Positions 10,680 to 19,612 of a stretch of 64,000 nucleotides of DNA are shown here, piece after piece. The translations under genes and the position numbers were made by a program. Positions within the stretch are counted from its first letter, which is position 1; every line of letters starts with the position of its first letter. The notes under the pieces were generated by a model. The model was not told the origin of the DNA. It was given only the letters and a program-made list of their open reading frames with translations, and did no database searches. Source of the stretch: Salinicoccus hispanicus (lineage in GTDB: Bacteria; Bacillota; Bacilli; Staphylococcales; Salinicoccaceae); contig NZ_WUUK01000001.1 of the NCBI RefSeq assembly GCF_009831115.1, positions 372,001-436,000 of the forward strand, given 5' to 3'.

Positions 10680-10867
10680 AATATCTGAGAAGTGCGTGAT
10701 GTGTTGAATTATATTTTGACCTAACACTTTTTTTAACGGGAGCCCGCTTGTTTTCCTACAAAAAACATGCCTGCTTGACAGGACGTTTGGAGTAGGGAAC
10801 AGGGCACCCACCTGCAAATAGCAGGCCAAAATAATCAACAAATACACACGGCTTACGCTCGGATATT
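10680..10867 (+). ncRNA. ssrS: 6S RNA (RNA polymerase sigma-A regulator)
   Basis: The non-coding stretch after aspS fits a 6S RNA of about 188 nt. Its ends pair: AATATCTGAG (10680-10689) with CTCGGATATT (10858-10867), and pairing continues inward with interruptions. Inside is a GTGATGTGTTG / CCTAACAC region leading into a T-rich and GGGAGCC segment, resembling B. subtilis 6S-1 (bsrA), which also lies downstream of aspS. 6S RNA binds the housekeeping RNA polymerase by mimicking an open promoter. A -10-like TATTATACT lies at 10662-10670; no convincing -35 was found. Ends are inferred from the closing stem. Confidence 0.85.
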
Positions 10868-10872
10868 TCGAA

Positions 10873-10912
10873 ATAAGTACCGAATTATTATAATTCGGTA
10901 CTTATTTTTTTT
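10873..10912 (+). terminator. Bidirectional terminator, 6S RNA / rarA
   Basis: Perfect 15-bp stem (10873-10887 with 10891-10905), 3-nt loop, then seven T residues on the plus strand. It ends the 6S transcript and, read from the minus strand, lies just past the rarA stop. Confidence 0.85.
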
Positions 10913-12179
10913 ATAGTTTTTTAAGTTTATCGTATATATCTCCAAGCTGCTTTTCGTATTTGGAGACATCCGATTTCTCATAATAGGATGAGTTGACAAG
11001 GGGATCCGGCAGATACTGCTGGCTGACTACATGATTCGGGTAGTTGTGTGGATATTTGTAGCCGATGGCATTACCGAGCTTCTCGGCACTTTTATAGTGC
11101 CCATCACGCAGGTGTTTCGGAATGCTGCCTGTCTTCTTCTTCCTGATGTCGGATAGTGCACCATCGATGCTTTTGATGGCACTGTTCGATTTAGGAGAGA
11201 GCGAGAGTTCGATGACAGCCTGCGACAGCGGGATGCGTGCTTCAGGGAAGCCGAGACGCTCAGCAGACTGGATGGCATCAAGTGTTCTTGAAGCGAGCTG
11301 CGGATTGGCGAGTCCGATGTCCTCATAGCTGATGACAAGAAGCCGCCTGGCAATTGTGACGAGGTCGCCGGCTTCGACAAGTCTGGCCAGATAGTGTAGG
11401 GCGGCATCGACATCACTGCCCCGGATCGACTTCTGGAAGGCACTCATTACATCGTAGTGCTGATCGCCGTCCTTATCATAAAGGAGGTCCGACTTCTGCA
11501 TGCACGCTTTGGCATCCTCCATACTTATGTGAATCGTCTCCTGTTCACCTGCTTCAGTACTCAGTGCAGCAAGTTCGAGTGCATTCAGTGCACTTCTGAC
11601 GTCACCCTGGCTGGTATGGGACAAGTATTTCATTGCATCCTCGGAAATCTCGATCTTCATTTTTCCGAGCCCCCGTTCCGTATCACCGATGGCACGCTTC
11701 AGCGCTTCCTCGACTTCTTCAGGATCCAGCAGCTCCAGTTCGAATATCTGGCATCTGCTCCTTATTGCCGGATTGATGGCGTGATATGGATTTGAAGTGG
11801 TAGCACCAATCAGGATGATGTTGCCGTTTTCCAGATGCGGGAGCAGGAAATCCTGCTTCGCCTTGTCCAGACGGTGGATTTCATCAAGCAGCAGAATGAC
11901 ACTGCCGCTCATCTTTCCCTCTTCGGCAACAGGCTGCATATCCTTCTTTGTGTTGGTGACGGCATTCAGCACTCTGAATTTGAAATTTGTGGATCCGGCA
12001 ATGGCGCTGGCTATGCTCGTCTTGCCGATGCCGGGTGGACCGTATAGGATCATCGAAGACAGCCTTTTGGCCTTGACCATCCGTCTGATGATGCTGCCTT
12101 CACCGACCAGATGATCCTGGCCGAGTACTTCGTCTATGGATTTAGGTCGCATCCTGTAGCTTAATGGTTGAGTAGTCAT
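10911..12179 (-). CDS. rarA: Replication-associated recombination protein A (MgsA family AAA ATPase)
   Basis: AAA+ ATPase related to clamp loaders that acts at stalled replication forks. The 422-residue protein has Walker A GPPGIGKT (residues 47-54), Walker B LLLDEIHR (DE at 99-100), a sensor 1 stretch GATTSNP, and the C-terminal tetramerisation domain of the MgsA family. Minus-strand Shine-Dalgarno CAGGTGAAAAT precedes the ATG. It is divergent from cymR, an arrangement conserved in Bacillales, although here no yrvM/tcdA gene lies between aspS and rarA. Confidence 0.94.
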   Translation of the reverse strand: MTTQPLSYRMRPKSIDEVLGQDHLVGEGSIIRRMVKAKRLSSMILYGPPGIGKTSIASAIAGSTNFKFRVLNAVTNTKKDMQPVAEEGKMSGSVILLLDEIHRLDKAKQDFLLPHLENGNIILIGATTSNPYHAINPAIRSRCQIFELELLDPEEVEEALKRAIGDTERGLGKMKIEISEDAMKYLSHTSQGDVRSALNALELAALSTEAGEQETIHISMEDAKACMQKSDLLYDKDGDQHYDVMSAFQKSIRGSDVDAALHYLARLVEAGDLVTIARRLLVISYEDIGLANPQLASRTLDAIQSAERLGFPEARIPLSQAVIELSLSPKSNSAIKSIDGALSDIRKKKTGSIPKHLRDGHYKSAEKLGNAIGYKYPHNYPNHVVSQQYLPDPLVNSSYYEKSDVSKYEKQLGDIYDKLKKL

Positions 12180-12260
12180 ATTTTCACCTGTTTCAGTCTT
12201 ATGGTATATTTATTAATACTATAATATAAATAGAAATGAACTTAAACTAAGAGGTGCTTT

Positions 12261-12677
12261 ATGAAAATTACTACACGGGGAAGATACGGACTCTATTTCA
12301 TGCTGGCGCTTGCCAGAAATTACGGTGAGAAGAAAAGAAGTGTAAAATCAGTGGCGGAGGAAAGAGGCATCAGCGACCTTTATCTGGAGCAGATTGTTGC
12401 GAGTCTTAAAAAGGCTGAGCTCATCAAAAGTACACGGGGGGCATACGGTGGATATGAGCTCAATCGTGCGCCGGATGTGATTACTGTCGGACAGATTTTC
12501 AGAACGCTCGAAGAAAATATCGTTGCGGTCGAGGGGGATGAAAAGGATACGGATACGGAACGCTATCTATGGGGGCGCATCCGTGATGCGCTTCGAGATG
12601 TGCTGGATCATACGACACTTTTCGATATGCTGGAGCATGATGAAGACGAAGTCGACGACTATATGTTCTATATATAA
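12261..12677 (+). CDS. cymR: Rrf2-family transcriptional regulator CymR (cysteine metabolism)
   Basis: Winged-helix repressor of cysteine and sulfur metabolism genes; in Bacillus and Staphylococcus it works with cysteine synthase CysK as sensor. The 138-residue protein starts MKITTRGRYGLYFML, has the Rrf2 recognition helix ISDLYLEQIVASLKKAELI and the wing STRGAYGGYELNR, and ends in YMFYI like Staphylococcus CymR. No cysteine cluster for an Fe-S centre is present, which fits CymR rather than IscR or NsrR. RBS AGAGGTG is good. A TATAAT lies at 12220-12225 without a clear -35. Its usual partner iscS is displaced about 9 kb downstream. Confidence 0.92.
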   Translation: MKITTRGRYGLYFMLALARNYGEKKRSVKSVAEERGISDLYLEQIVASLKKAELIKSTRGAYGGYELNRAPDVITVGQIFRTLEENIVAVEGDEKDTDTERYLWGRIRDALRDVLDHTTLFDMLEHDEDEVDDYMFYI

Positions 12678-12816
12678 AAAGCAGATTAATATTGTTAATA
12701 ATCAACCACATGAACATTTCTGTCTTCCTCTTGCATAATGCATATGACTTTTATGAGGAATGTACATCTCCTTCTTTACGGAATATCTATTAAAAATCTA
12801 AGCGGAGAAGATAACA

Positions 12817-13875
12817 ATGGATCTTGCAATCATTGGGATGAATTCGATAGGCATCGATCTGTACCTCACTTTGAAGAAAAAATGTTCCAGAGTTTATCTT
12901 ATTGGTAAAGAAGATGAACCGGGGATGGCAATCAATCAACATGCCATAACCTTGAGAAAAAATGATGTGAATAATATCATCAGCATTGTCAATGAAAATA
13001 TCAAAAGTCGTTGTATTCTATACTTCACAAACGATATCTATACTGATCTGATAATGGAAGAACATATCAGGGAAAATATATGGTTCAATGAAAATATCAT
13101 ATATTACGGCATTGATTATGCATTCTATTCGAAAATGCGGAAGAAGGAAAGTTATCATGGATTTTTGGAGAAATATGGACTGAATACACCAGCGAGTTAC
13201 GATTCACCCAGTCTGGCCGGTGAATTGGAATTTCCCATCATATGCAAATATAACGGAATCGGCAATGAAAATTACAAGTATAAAAATAAGTTGATCATGA
13301 CCAGGGCTGAATTTGAGAAGGAAATCACTCAAGATCATATCAGCGCCTACATCTTTCAAAAATACTATCCGAAAGAAGACTATTCCCAATACAGTTACGG
13401 CTGTTTTGTCAATGGCGGCGAAATACTTGCAGATATATATGTCAGACAGGTAGGCCAGTATCCGAAAGGTGTATCCACTTTGGTGATCGAGGAAAAAGAA
13501 AGGCCGGATGATTTCATCATTTCGGTAGGAAATCTCCTCAGGGCTGAAGCGTACAGCGGTTTCATAGAGTTTGAAATTCTGAGAAATGAAGACAATATAG
13601 TCGTGATAGATATCAATCCGAGACCGTGGGGATGGTTCTACATACTCAACTTCAAATATAGGAATTTCCCTGAACTGGCATCGATGACTTCGCTGATACC
13701 TGTTGAATTCAAGAAAACAGGCATCGTATGGGTGAACTATAACCGAATGGCCGCTCAGCTGGTCACAGAACGATCGTTCGGAATAGTGAAGCACATCAGA
13801 ATCAATCAGAGTCTATTCAACAGCCTGTATTTTGCCGGCCTGTTCCTCAAAAGAAGACTGGCTGCCAGGTTGTAG
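12817..13875 (+). CDS. ATP-grasp domain protein of unknown substrate
   Basis: I do not recognise the specific function. The 352-residue protein begins with a Rossmann-like IIGMNSIGIDLYL segment. It then shows an ATP-grasp fold: a nucleotide lysine in PIICKYNG (K144), an RQVGQYPKGVSTLVI stretch (about residues 210-224), acidic EFEIL (251-255), and the metal-binding DINPRPWGW (265-273). These resemble the broad carboxylate-amine ligase / COG3919-type group. The gene is markedly AT-rich: hand counts of four 60-base lines within it give about 33 percent G+C, against about 50 percent in a sampled line of rarA. It stands alone between cymR and a strong terminator. Composition and isolation suggest acquisition. 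RBS GCGGAGAAG is 8 nt upstream. Confidence 0.75.
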   Translation: MDLAIIGMNSIGIDLYLTLKKKCSRVYLIGKEDEPGMAINQHAITLRKNDVNNIISIVNENIKSRCILYFTNDIYTDLIMEEHIRENIWFNENIIYYGIDYAFYSKMRKKESYHGFLEKYGLNTPASYDSPSLAGELEFPIICKYNGIGNENYKYKNKLIMTRAEFEKEITQDHISAYIFQKYYPKEDYSQYSYGCFVNGGEILADIYVRQVGQYPKGVSTLVIEEKERPDDFIISVGNLLRAEAYSGFIEFEILRNEDNIVVIDINPRPWGWFYILNFKYRNFPELASMTSLIPVEFKKTGIVWVNYNRMAAQLVTERSFGIVKHIRINQSLFNSLYFAGLFLKRRLAARL

Positions 13876-13952
13876 AGCATTTCCATGCGTACACTCTCAC
13901 GGAAACTTCATCAGTAAACCCACATGGAGTGGATAGATCAGAAAAAGACATG

Positions 13953-13995
13953 AAATGGCGCCTCATCCGAATGCCCGGATGAGGCGCCATTTTTC
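13953..13995. terminator. Strong bidirectional terminator between ATP-grasp gene and ubiB
   Basis: Perfect 17-bp stem (13953-13969 with 13976-13992) with a 6-nt loop and flanking T/A runs, so it can serve both convergent genes. Confidence 0.88.
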
Positions 13996-14029
13996 TTCAT
14001 TTTCAATAACGTGCATTTCTATGCACTTT

Positions 14030-15712
14030 TTAAAATCTGCCCGATCGGAATATGGAATAAAGCATCCCAACGAACATTATGACAGCCACGATGGACCCGA
14101 TTTCGATGGCTGGGAAATTGAACAGGATGGTCGACCGGCCGGACAGGGCGGAGCTCATGATCAGTCCTGCCATTATGATGCTGAAGGACAGCAGCACAAT
14201 ACTGAAGGTCAGCCGGTTACCGATTCCATCGATGCGTTTCATGAACTGCTCACTGCGACGCAGCTGGATTTCGACAGGCACTTTCTTGTCTTTCAGACCT
14301 TTTGAAAACTCATGCAGATTGCTTGAAGTATCTTTGAAGTCATCGCTCAGATCAAGCCATTGGTGCCACGCCTGATCTGCGATATTCCTCGGATCGAACC
14401 GTTCCTTCAGCAGCTGCTGTCCGAATGGTTCTGCAACATCGACAATGCTGAATTCCGGATCCAGCTGTCTGACGATGCTTTCCAGCGTCAGAATGGTCTT
14501 GCCGAGCATGGTGAAGTCGGTCGGCAGCTTGATGCGGTGTGTATTGGCAATGCCGAAGATGTCCTGTACCGCTTCCCCGAGGTTCATGCGGCCAAGAGGG
14601 ACATCATAATATTTATCTCTCAGCAGCTCTGCATCTTTTTTCAATGCCTTCATATCCACTTCATCCGGCACCACTCCCATCCGGGTGATCGCTCTGACAA
14701 CACCATCCGCATCTTTACGCATCATTGCGATCAGCAGGGAACCGAAGTTTGCTTTCATTTCCTTCGTCATCTTGCCTACCATGCCGAAATCAAGGAAACC
14801 GATGGTTTCTCCTTCCAGAATGGTGATATTGCCTGGGTGGGGATCGCCATGAAAGAACCCTTCGATCAGTATCTGATGGAAGATGGCATGGGTCAGTCTT
14901 TCTGCCAGCCGTTCTCTGGAATACCCTTTGGCATCCAATGCATCGAGGTCGCTGATCTGAATGCCATCAATGAACTCCATGACGAGGATATTCTTTGTGG
15001 TCACATCCCAGTATACTTTCGGAATATGGACTGTCGGATCCGTGTCGAACTGTTTGCCGATCTTTTCGACATTTCTGCCCTCGATGGTGTAGTCGAGTTC
15101 TTCTGCAATGGCTCTTGAAAATTCTTCAATCATATCGACCAGCTGGTACTGCCTTGCCCACTGCATCCGTGACTCGGCGAGCATGGCAAGCTGATGGAGA
15201 ATCTCCAGATCGTTGCGGACAGTCTTCTCTATATTGGGGCGCTGGACTTTGACAGCCACTGCTTCACCGGTGATGAGCTTGGCTCTATGCACCTGGCCGA
15301 TGGAGGCGGAGCCGATTGGCGTCTCCTCGAAAGTTTCAAAGATATCCCCGACTTCTGCCCCGAGAGCTTCTTCTATTGCTTCTTCAGCTTTTTCATATGA
15401 AAAGGGAGGAACATGGTTCTGAAGCTTGGACAGTTCATTGATGATGTCTTCAGGTACAAGGTCTGGACGTGTACTTGCCACCTGGCCGATTTTGACAAAA
15501 GTCGGTCCCATCTCTTCAAGGAACAGCCGTATGCGTTCCCCTCTGGTTTTTTCAATATGCTCCTCGTCCCGTCTCAGAAGCAGTCTTTTCGGCAAGGAAA
15601 GAACCTCGTCCAGCCCCAGCTCCTCGACAATGTAGCCGAATCCGCTTTTTGAGGATGCCAGAGCGATTTCCCTGTACCGCTTCATGTGCTGCAATCGTTT
15701 TTCAAATAACAT
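14030..15712 (-). CDS. UbiB/AarF (ABC1) atypical kinase-like membrane protein
   Basis: Member of the UbiB/ADCK/ABC1 family, atypical kinase-like ATPases of isoprenoid lipid metabolism. In order: KxGQ motif (KIGQ, 74-77), the alanine-rich-loop equivalent GSASIGQVH (134-142), nucleotide lysine VAVKVQRP (K155), HGDPHPGN (288-295) as catalytic loop, DFG at 308-310, and two C-terminal membrane helices (about 505-555) ending in a basic tail. UbiB is needed for ubiquinone in Proteobacteria; Staphylococcaceae make menaquinone, so the role here is unknown. Shine-Dalgarno GGGAGGGG precedes the ATG. It is convergent with the ATP-grasp gene and follows lysC in the same direction with a 76-bp gap. Confidence 0.88.
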   Translation of the reverse strand: MLFEKRLQHMKRYREIALASSKSGFGYIVEELGLDEVLSLPKRLLLRRDEEHIEKTRGERIRLFLEEMGPTFVKIGQVASTRPDLVPEDIINELSKLQNHVPPFSYEKAEEAIEEALGAEVGDIFETFEETPIGSASIGQVHRAKLITGEAVAVKVQRPNIEKTVRNDLEILHQLAMLAESRMQWARQYQLVDMIEEFSRAIAEELDYTIEGRNVEKIGKQFDTDPTVHIPKVYWDVTTKNILVMEFIDGIQISDLDALDAKGYSRERLAERLTHAIFHQILIEGFFHGDPHPGNITILEGETIGFLDFGMVGKMTKEMKANFGSLLIAMMRKDADGVVRAITRMGVVPDEVDMKALKKDAELLRDKYYDVPLGRMNLGEAVQDIFGIANTHRIKLPTDFTMLGKTILTLESIVRQLDPEFSIVDVAEPFGQQLLKERFDPRNIADQAWHQWLDLSDDFKDTSSNLHEFSKGLKDKKVPVEIQLRRSEQFMKRIDGIGNRLTFSIVLLSFSIIMAGLIMSSALSGRSTILFNFPAIEIGSIVAVIMFVGMLYSIFRSGRF

Positions 15713-15788
15713 GCTGCCCCTCCCATTTCTTCATACAGTATCTCTATATACCAGTATACCCTGTGAGGCAGATTCAATCACCTAATTA

Positions 15789-17153
15789 CTATACTTTGAC
15801 TTCCTTGAAGTAGTTGCTGTAGATGGCACGAAGTGCTTTATGGGCATCTTTGATGTCGATTGCAAACATCATGCTGATCTCAGAGGCACCCTGGTTGATC
15901 ATCCCGATGTTGACGTCGTTATCGCTCAGGGCAGTCGTCGTCTTGGTGGCGATGCCGACATGCTCCTTCATCCCTTCACCTACAATGACAAGCAGTGCCA
16001 GGTCATCTTCTACATACATGGAATCCGGCTCGAGCTTATCTTTGATGTCAGCCATCACATCCTCGAGCTTCGAGTTTCCTTCAAACTGCCTTGTGCGCAG
16101 AATGACGGATAGGTTATCAATACCTGATGGGATATGTTCATAGGACAGGCGGTGGTCCTCAAGGATCTGCAGCAGTCTTCTCGTAAATCCGATCTCCCGG
16201 TTCATCAGATACTTGTTCATTGTGATTGAGGTGAAGCCTTCATCACAGCTTATGCCGATGACAGGCATTTCAGGTATGAACTCACGGTCCGAGACGATCT
16301 TCGTGCCTTCGACGTCGGGATCATTCGTATTTCTGATCATGACAGGGATGTGCTTTTTGAAAACCGGTTCGAGTGCTTCATCATGGAAGACGCCGAACCC
16401 TGCATATGAAAGCTCCCGCATCTCACGGTAGGTGATCTCACGGATGGCATGGGGACGATCGATGAGGCCCGGATGTGCCGAATAGATGAAGCTGACATCG
16501 GTAAAGTTTTCGTACAGCTCCGCTTCGACACCACGCGCAACAATTGCGCCTGTAATGTCCGAGCCGCCTCTTGGGAAGGTGACAATGGCATCATTTTCGG
16601 AACAGCCATAGAAACCTGGAATGACCAGTACGTGTTCGGTCGTCTTCAATCGGTTCAGGGCATCATACGAGGATTCGATCAGCTGGGCATTCGATGGTTC
16701 ATCCGTAACGAGTATGCCGGCTTCTTTTGGCGACATGTATGCCGCACGCACACCGATCTGGTTCAGATATGCGCTGACCAGCTGGGCGTTGAAATCCTCT
16801 CCGCATGACTTCAATGCATCGAGCAGCCGGTCCTTGCTGTCGATCGTTTCAAGATAGTGGACCAGCGTCTGTTCAAACTGTGCGAGCAGTGCCGGATCGA
16901 TTTCCAGATCTCTGATGATGGATGCGAAACGTTCGATGATGCGGCTGATGGCATCTTCCGTATTCAATCCGGCCGTATGGTTGACATGCAGGGCAATCAG
17001 CATGTCCGTCACCTTGGTATCACCACTGGACCTTTTGCCCGGTGCAGAGACGACAGCAATCCGTCGTTCTGCATCACTTCTGATGATGTCGGCTACTTTT
17101 CTGATCTGTTCTGAGCTGCATAGCGAGCTGCCGCCAAACTTGACTACTTTCAT
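15789..17153 (-). CDS. lysC: Aspartokinase
   Basis: First step of the aspartate pathway: ATP plus aspartate to 4-phospho-aspartate, feeding lysine, diaminopimelate, threonine and methionine. The 454-residue protein has the nucleotide motif KFGGSS (residues 5-10), the substrate region FPRGGSDITGAIVA, and a C-terminal regulatory half with paired ACT domains (near VIGISCDEGFTSITMN and ALLVIVGEGM). Length matches the B. subtilis YclM/ThrD type. It is divergent from hom-thrC-thrB, which suggests a threonine-linked isozyme, though feedback specificity cannot be read from sequence. No lysine riboswitch lies upstream. Confidence 0.92.
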   Translation of the reverse strand: MKVVKFGGSSLCSSEQIRKVADIIRSDAERRIAVVSAPGKRSSGDTKVTDMLIALHVNHTAGLNTEDAISRIIERFASIIRDLEIDPALLAQFEQTLVHYLETIDSKDRLLDALKSCGEDFNAQLVSAYLNQIGVRAAYMSPKEAGILVTDEPSNAQLIESSYDALNRLKTTEHVLVIPGFYGCSENDAIVTFPRGGSDITGAIVARGVEAELYENFTDVSFIYSAHPGLIDRPHAIREITYREMRELSYAGFGVFHDEALEPVFKKHIPVMIRNTNDPDVEGTKIVSDREFIPEMPVIGISCDEGFTSITMNKYLMNREIGFTRRLLQILEDHRLSYEHIPSGIDNLSVILRTRQFEGNSKLEDVMADIKDKLEPDSMYVEDDLALLVIVGEGMKEHVGIATKTTTALSDNDVNIGMINQGASEISMMFAIDIKDAHKALRAIYSNYFKEVKV

Positions 17154-17187
17154 CTTCTCACACCTTCATTTCTGAAATTTAAAAATA

Positions 17188-17216
17188 ATAATACAGGATA
17201 GCCGGAGGCTTGTGTA
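17188..17216 (-). promoter_or_regulatory. Putative sigma-A promoter of lysC
   Basis: On the minus strand TACACA (17211-17216), 17-bp spacer, TATTAT (17188-17193). The -35 is a weak match (4 of 6). Confidence 0.5.
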
Positions 17217-17235
17217 CCTTTTTTTAAATTATTTC

Positions 17236-17264
17236 TTGAATTTTTGCAGTTTTCTCTCTAATAT
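17236..17264 (+). promoter_or_regulatory. Putative promoter of hom-thrC-thrB
   Basis: TTGAAT (17236-17241), 17-bp spacer, TAATAT (17259-17264). A TATACT at 17272-17277 is an alternative -10 without a clear -35. Confidence 0.42.
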
Positions 17265-17307
17265 AAAGGCTTATACTATTAAATCTATGCAGGAGGGTGT
17301 GCACGTT

Positions 17308-18525
17308 ATGAATTTGGCAATACTTGGAATGGGGACTGTAGGGTGTGGCGTCATGGAAGTGCTCTCTATGAACAGGGAGAAGATTACAGGACTCATTGGC
17401 GAAGAGATTACAGTCAGTCATGTGTTCGTCAGCAACGTCGATAAAGAGCGGGGCGTTGATCTCGGGGAGGCCATTGTGACTGATGATATCGATTCACTGC
17501 TGAATTCTGACGAAATAGATGCAGTCATAGAAGTGATGGGCGGCATGGAAACGACACGGGATGTGCTCAGGAAGTTTCTTGAAAAAGGCATTCATGTCAT
17601 CAGCGCCAACAAGGATATGCTTGCAAAGTATATCGATGAACTGGCTCTGGTGGCCGAAAATAATGGTGCCAGCCTGCTGTATGAAGCAAGCATCGCCGGC
17701 GGCATACCGATTGTGAATGCCATAGAGCATGGCCTGAATGCCAACCGGATACATAAGGTCATGGGGATTCTGAATGGTACGACGAACTATATTCTGTCCA
17801 AAATGACGAAGGATGGCTGGGATTATGCACGTGCGCTTGATGAAGCCAAGGAGAAAGGCTATGCAGAAGCGGACCCGACGAATGATGTTGATGGCATTGA
17901 TGCAAAGCGCAAGATTGTTCTGCTGTCACGGCTGGCCTATGGTCTCAAGGTGGATATCGACGAGGTGCCGGTTGCAGGCATCCGCGATGTATCATTGAAG
18001 GATATCGAGAATGCCATGACTGCAGGGTTCAAGCTGAAGCTCGTCGGCAAAAGCGAATTCGATGGCGCCGGCATGTCGATTGAAGTGGCACCGGTGCTGC
18101 TGCCGGATGATCATCAGCTGTCATCCGTGGAATACGAAAAGAACGCGGTATACGTGATGGGCAATGCAGTCGGTGAGACGATGTTCTACGGACCGGGCGC
18201 CGGAGGGCCGGAAACTGCGTCAGCAGTAGTCTCCGACTTGATCAACTGTATGAGGAACCGCGGTGTTGCGCAGCGAAGCGCCAGACCGGAACAGTCTGCA
18301 CACATTAAAGTATCGAATGTGGAATCCGGCTATTATATCCGCTTCGGCTCGGACCAGGAGAGCGTCAGCGAATATCTTGCAGAAAAGAACGTCGACTATA
18401 GACTGATCGATGCAACAGACGACACGACAGTGATTACAGGACCAATCGGGCAGGAGCAGCTGGAAAGACTGAAAAATGATGCACAGCATGGCATCCGCGC
18501 ACTATATCAGGTGGAAGGGAATTGA
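17308..18525 (+). CDS. hom: Homoserine dehydrogenase
   Basis: Reduces aspartate semialdehyde to homoserine, the branch point toward threonine and methionine. NAD(P) motif GMGTVGCGV is at the N-terminus, the substrate-binding signature region [12 protein letters not shown] ... [19 protein letters not shown] is complete, and an ACT-like regulatory domain ends the 405-residue protein. The ATG at 17308 is chosen because AGGAGG lies at 17291-17296; the frame stays open upstream to 17212, but that extension (about 32 residues) reads as non-coding and carries the promoter. thrC follows after 4 nt. Confidence 0.94.
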   Translation: MNLAILGMGTVGCGVMEVLSMNREKITGLIGEEITVSHVFVSNVDKERGVDLGEAIVTDDIDSLLNSDEIDAVIEVMGGMETTRDVLRKFLEKGIHVISANKDMLAKYIDELALVAENNGASLLYEASIAGGIPIVNAIEHGLNANRIHKVMGILNGTTNYILSKMTKDGWDYARALDEAKEKGYAEADPTNDVDGIDAKRKIVLLSRLAYGLKVDIDEVPVAGIRDVSLKDIENAMTAGFKLKLVGKSEFDGAGMSIEVAPVLLPDDHQLSSVEYEKNAVYVMGNAVGETMFYGPGAGGPETASAVVSDLINCMRNRGVAQRSARPEQSAHIKVSNVESGYYIRFGSDQESVSEYLAEKNVDYRLIDATDDTTVITGPIGQEQLERLKNDAQHGIRALYQVEGN

Positions 18526-18529
18526 TAGC

Positions 18530-19612
18530 ATGGTAAACTGGCAAGGTCTGATCAATGAATATACTGAACTGCTTCCCGTAAATGAGAATACACCGCGGCT
18601 CACACTGCATGAAGGGGATACGCCGCTGATCCGGCTTGATACACTGAGTGAAAAATTCGAGGCGGAACTCTACGCCAAAGTCGAAGGCGTCAATCCGACC
18701 GGTTCATTCAAGGACCGCGGCATGGTCATGGCAGTCGCCAAAGCGAAGGAGGCAGGCGCCCATACGGTCATCTGTGCATCCACCGGAAATACTTCAGCAT
18801 CCGCCGCGGCCTACGCTTCTCGTGCCGGTCTGAATACGATCGTGGTCATCCCGGAAGGAAAGATTGCTCTTGGCAAGCTCGCCCAGGCAATGATGTATGG
18901 TGCGAAAATCGTCTCCATTGAAGGGAACTTCGATGAGGCGCTCAAAATTGTCCGCGGGATTGCCGAGAAGCGGGAAGATATCACGCTCGTCAACTCAGTC
19001 AATCCATACAGGCTTGAAGGCCAGAAGACGGCTGCATTCGAAGTGGTCGACGCGCTTGGCAAGGCGCCGGACTACTTGACGATTCCAGTCGGCAATGCAG
19101 GAAATATTTCCGCCTACTGGAAAGGGTTCAAGGAATATGATGAAAAGCACTCATGCGGTCTGCCCAAGATCTTCGGCTTCCAGGCCGAAGGATCTGCAGC
19201 CATTGTCAAGGACGAGATCATTCCGCATCCTGAGACGATTGCGACGGCCATCAGAATCGGCAACCCGGCAAGCTGGTCGCTGGCTGTTGCCGCCCGTGAC
19301 GAATCGGGGGGCGTGATCGAAGCGGTCACCGACGATGAAATTCTTGAGGCCTACGAACTGCTTGCGGGTACTGAAGGTATTTTCGCAGAACCGGGTTCCA
19401 ATGCAAGTGTCGCCGGTATGCTCCGCTCCTTGAAGTCAGGCAAAATTGAAAAGGGGTCGACAGTCGTTACTGTATTGACAGGCAATGGCCTGAAAGACCC
19501 TGAAACTGCAATCAACCAGATTACCCAGAAACCGAAGGTGCTGCCAAATGATGAAAAACAGATCATCGAATACATTGAAGCCATTTCACACGATGCCAGT
19601 CCATCAGTTTAA
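18530..19612 (+). CDS. thrC: Threonine synthase
   Basis: PLP enzyme converting O-phosphohomoserine to threonine. The 360-residue protein has the PLP lysine in [10 protein letters not shown] (K61), the phosphate-binding loop [14 protein letters not shown] and a C-terminal [10 protein letters not shown] stretch; it is the short Bacillus-type threonine synthase. ATG 18530 has GGAAGGG upstream at 10 nt and lies 4 nt after the hom stop; an in-frame upstream ATG inside hom has no support. It overlaps thrB by 20 nt, so hom-thrC-thrB form a translationally coupled operon. Confidence 0.94.
   Translation: MVNWQGLINEYTELLPVNENTPRLTLHEGDTPLIRLDTLSEKFEAELYAKVEGVNPTGSFKDRGMVMAVAKAKEAGAHTVICASTGNTSASAAAYASRAGLNTIVVIPEGKIALGKLAQAMMYGAKIVSIEGNFDEALKIVRGIAEKREDITLVNSVNPYRLEGQKTAAFEVVDALGKAPDYLTIPVGNAGNISAYWKGFKEYDEKHSCGLPKIFGFQAEGSAAIVKDEIIPHPETIATAIRIGNPASWSLAVAARDESGGVIEAVTDDEILEAYELLAGTEGIFAEPGSNASVAGMLRSLKSGKIEKGSTVVTVLTGNGLKDPETAINQITQKPKVLPNDEKQIIEYIEAISHDASPSV

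Noticed and set aside
17154-17307. Lysine riboswitch or threonine attenuator between lysC and hom
   Set aside because: The 154-bp divergent region is too short for an L-box, contains no matching conserved blocks, and has no leader peptide with threonine runs.
17212-17307. N-terminal extension of Hom to 17212
   Set aside because: The extension covers the promoter region, has no Shine-Dalgarno, and hom proteins start at the Rossmann strand preceded here by AGGAGG.
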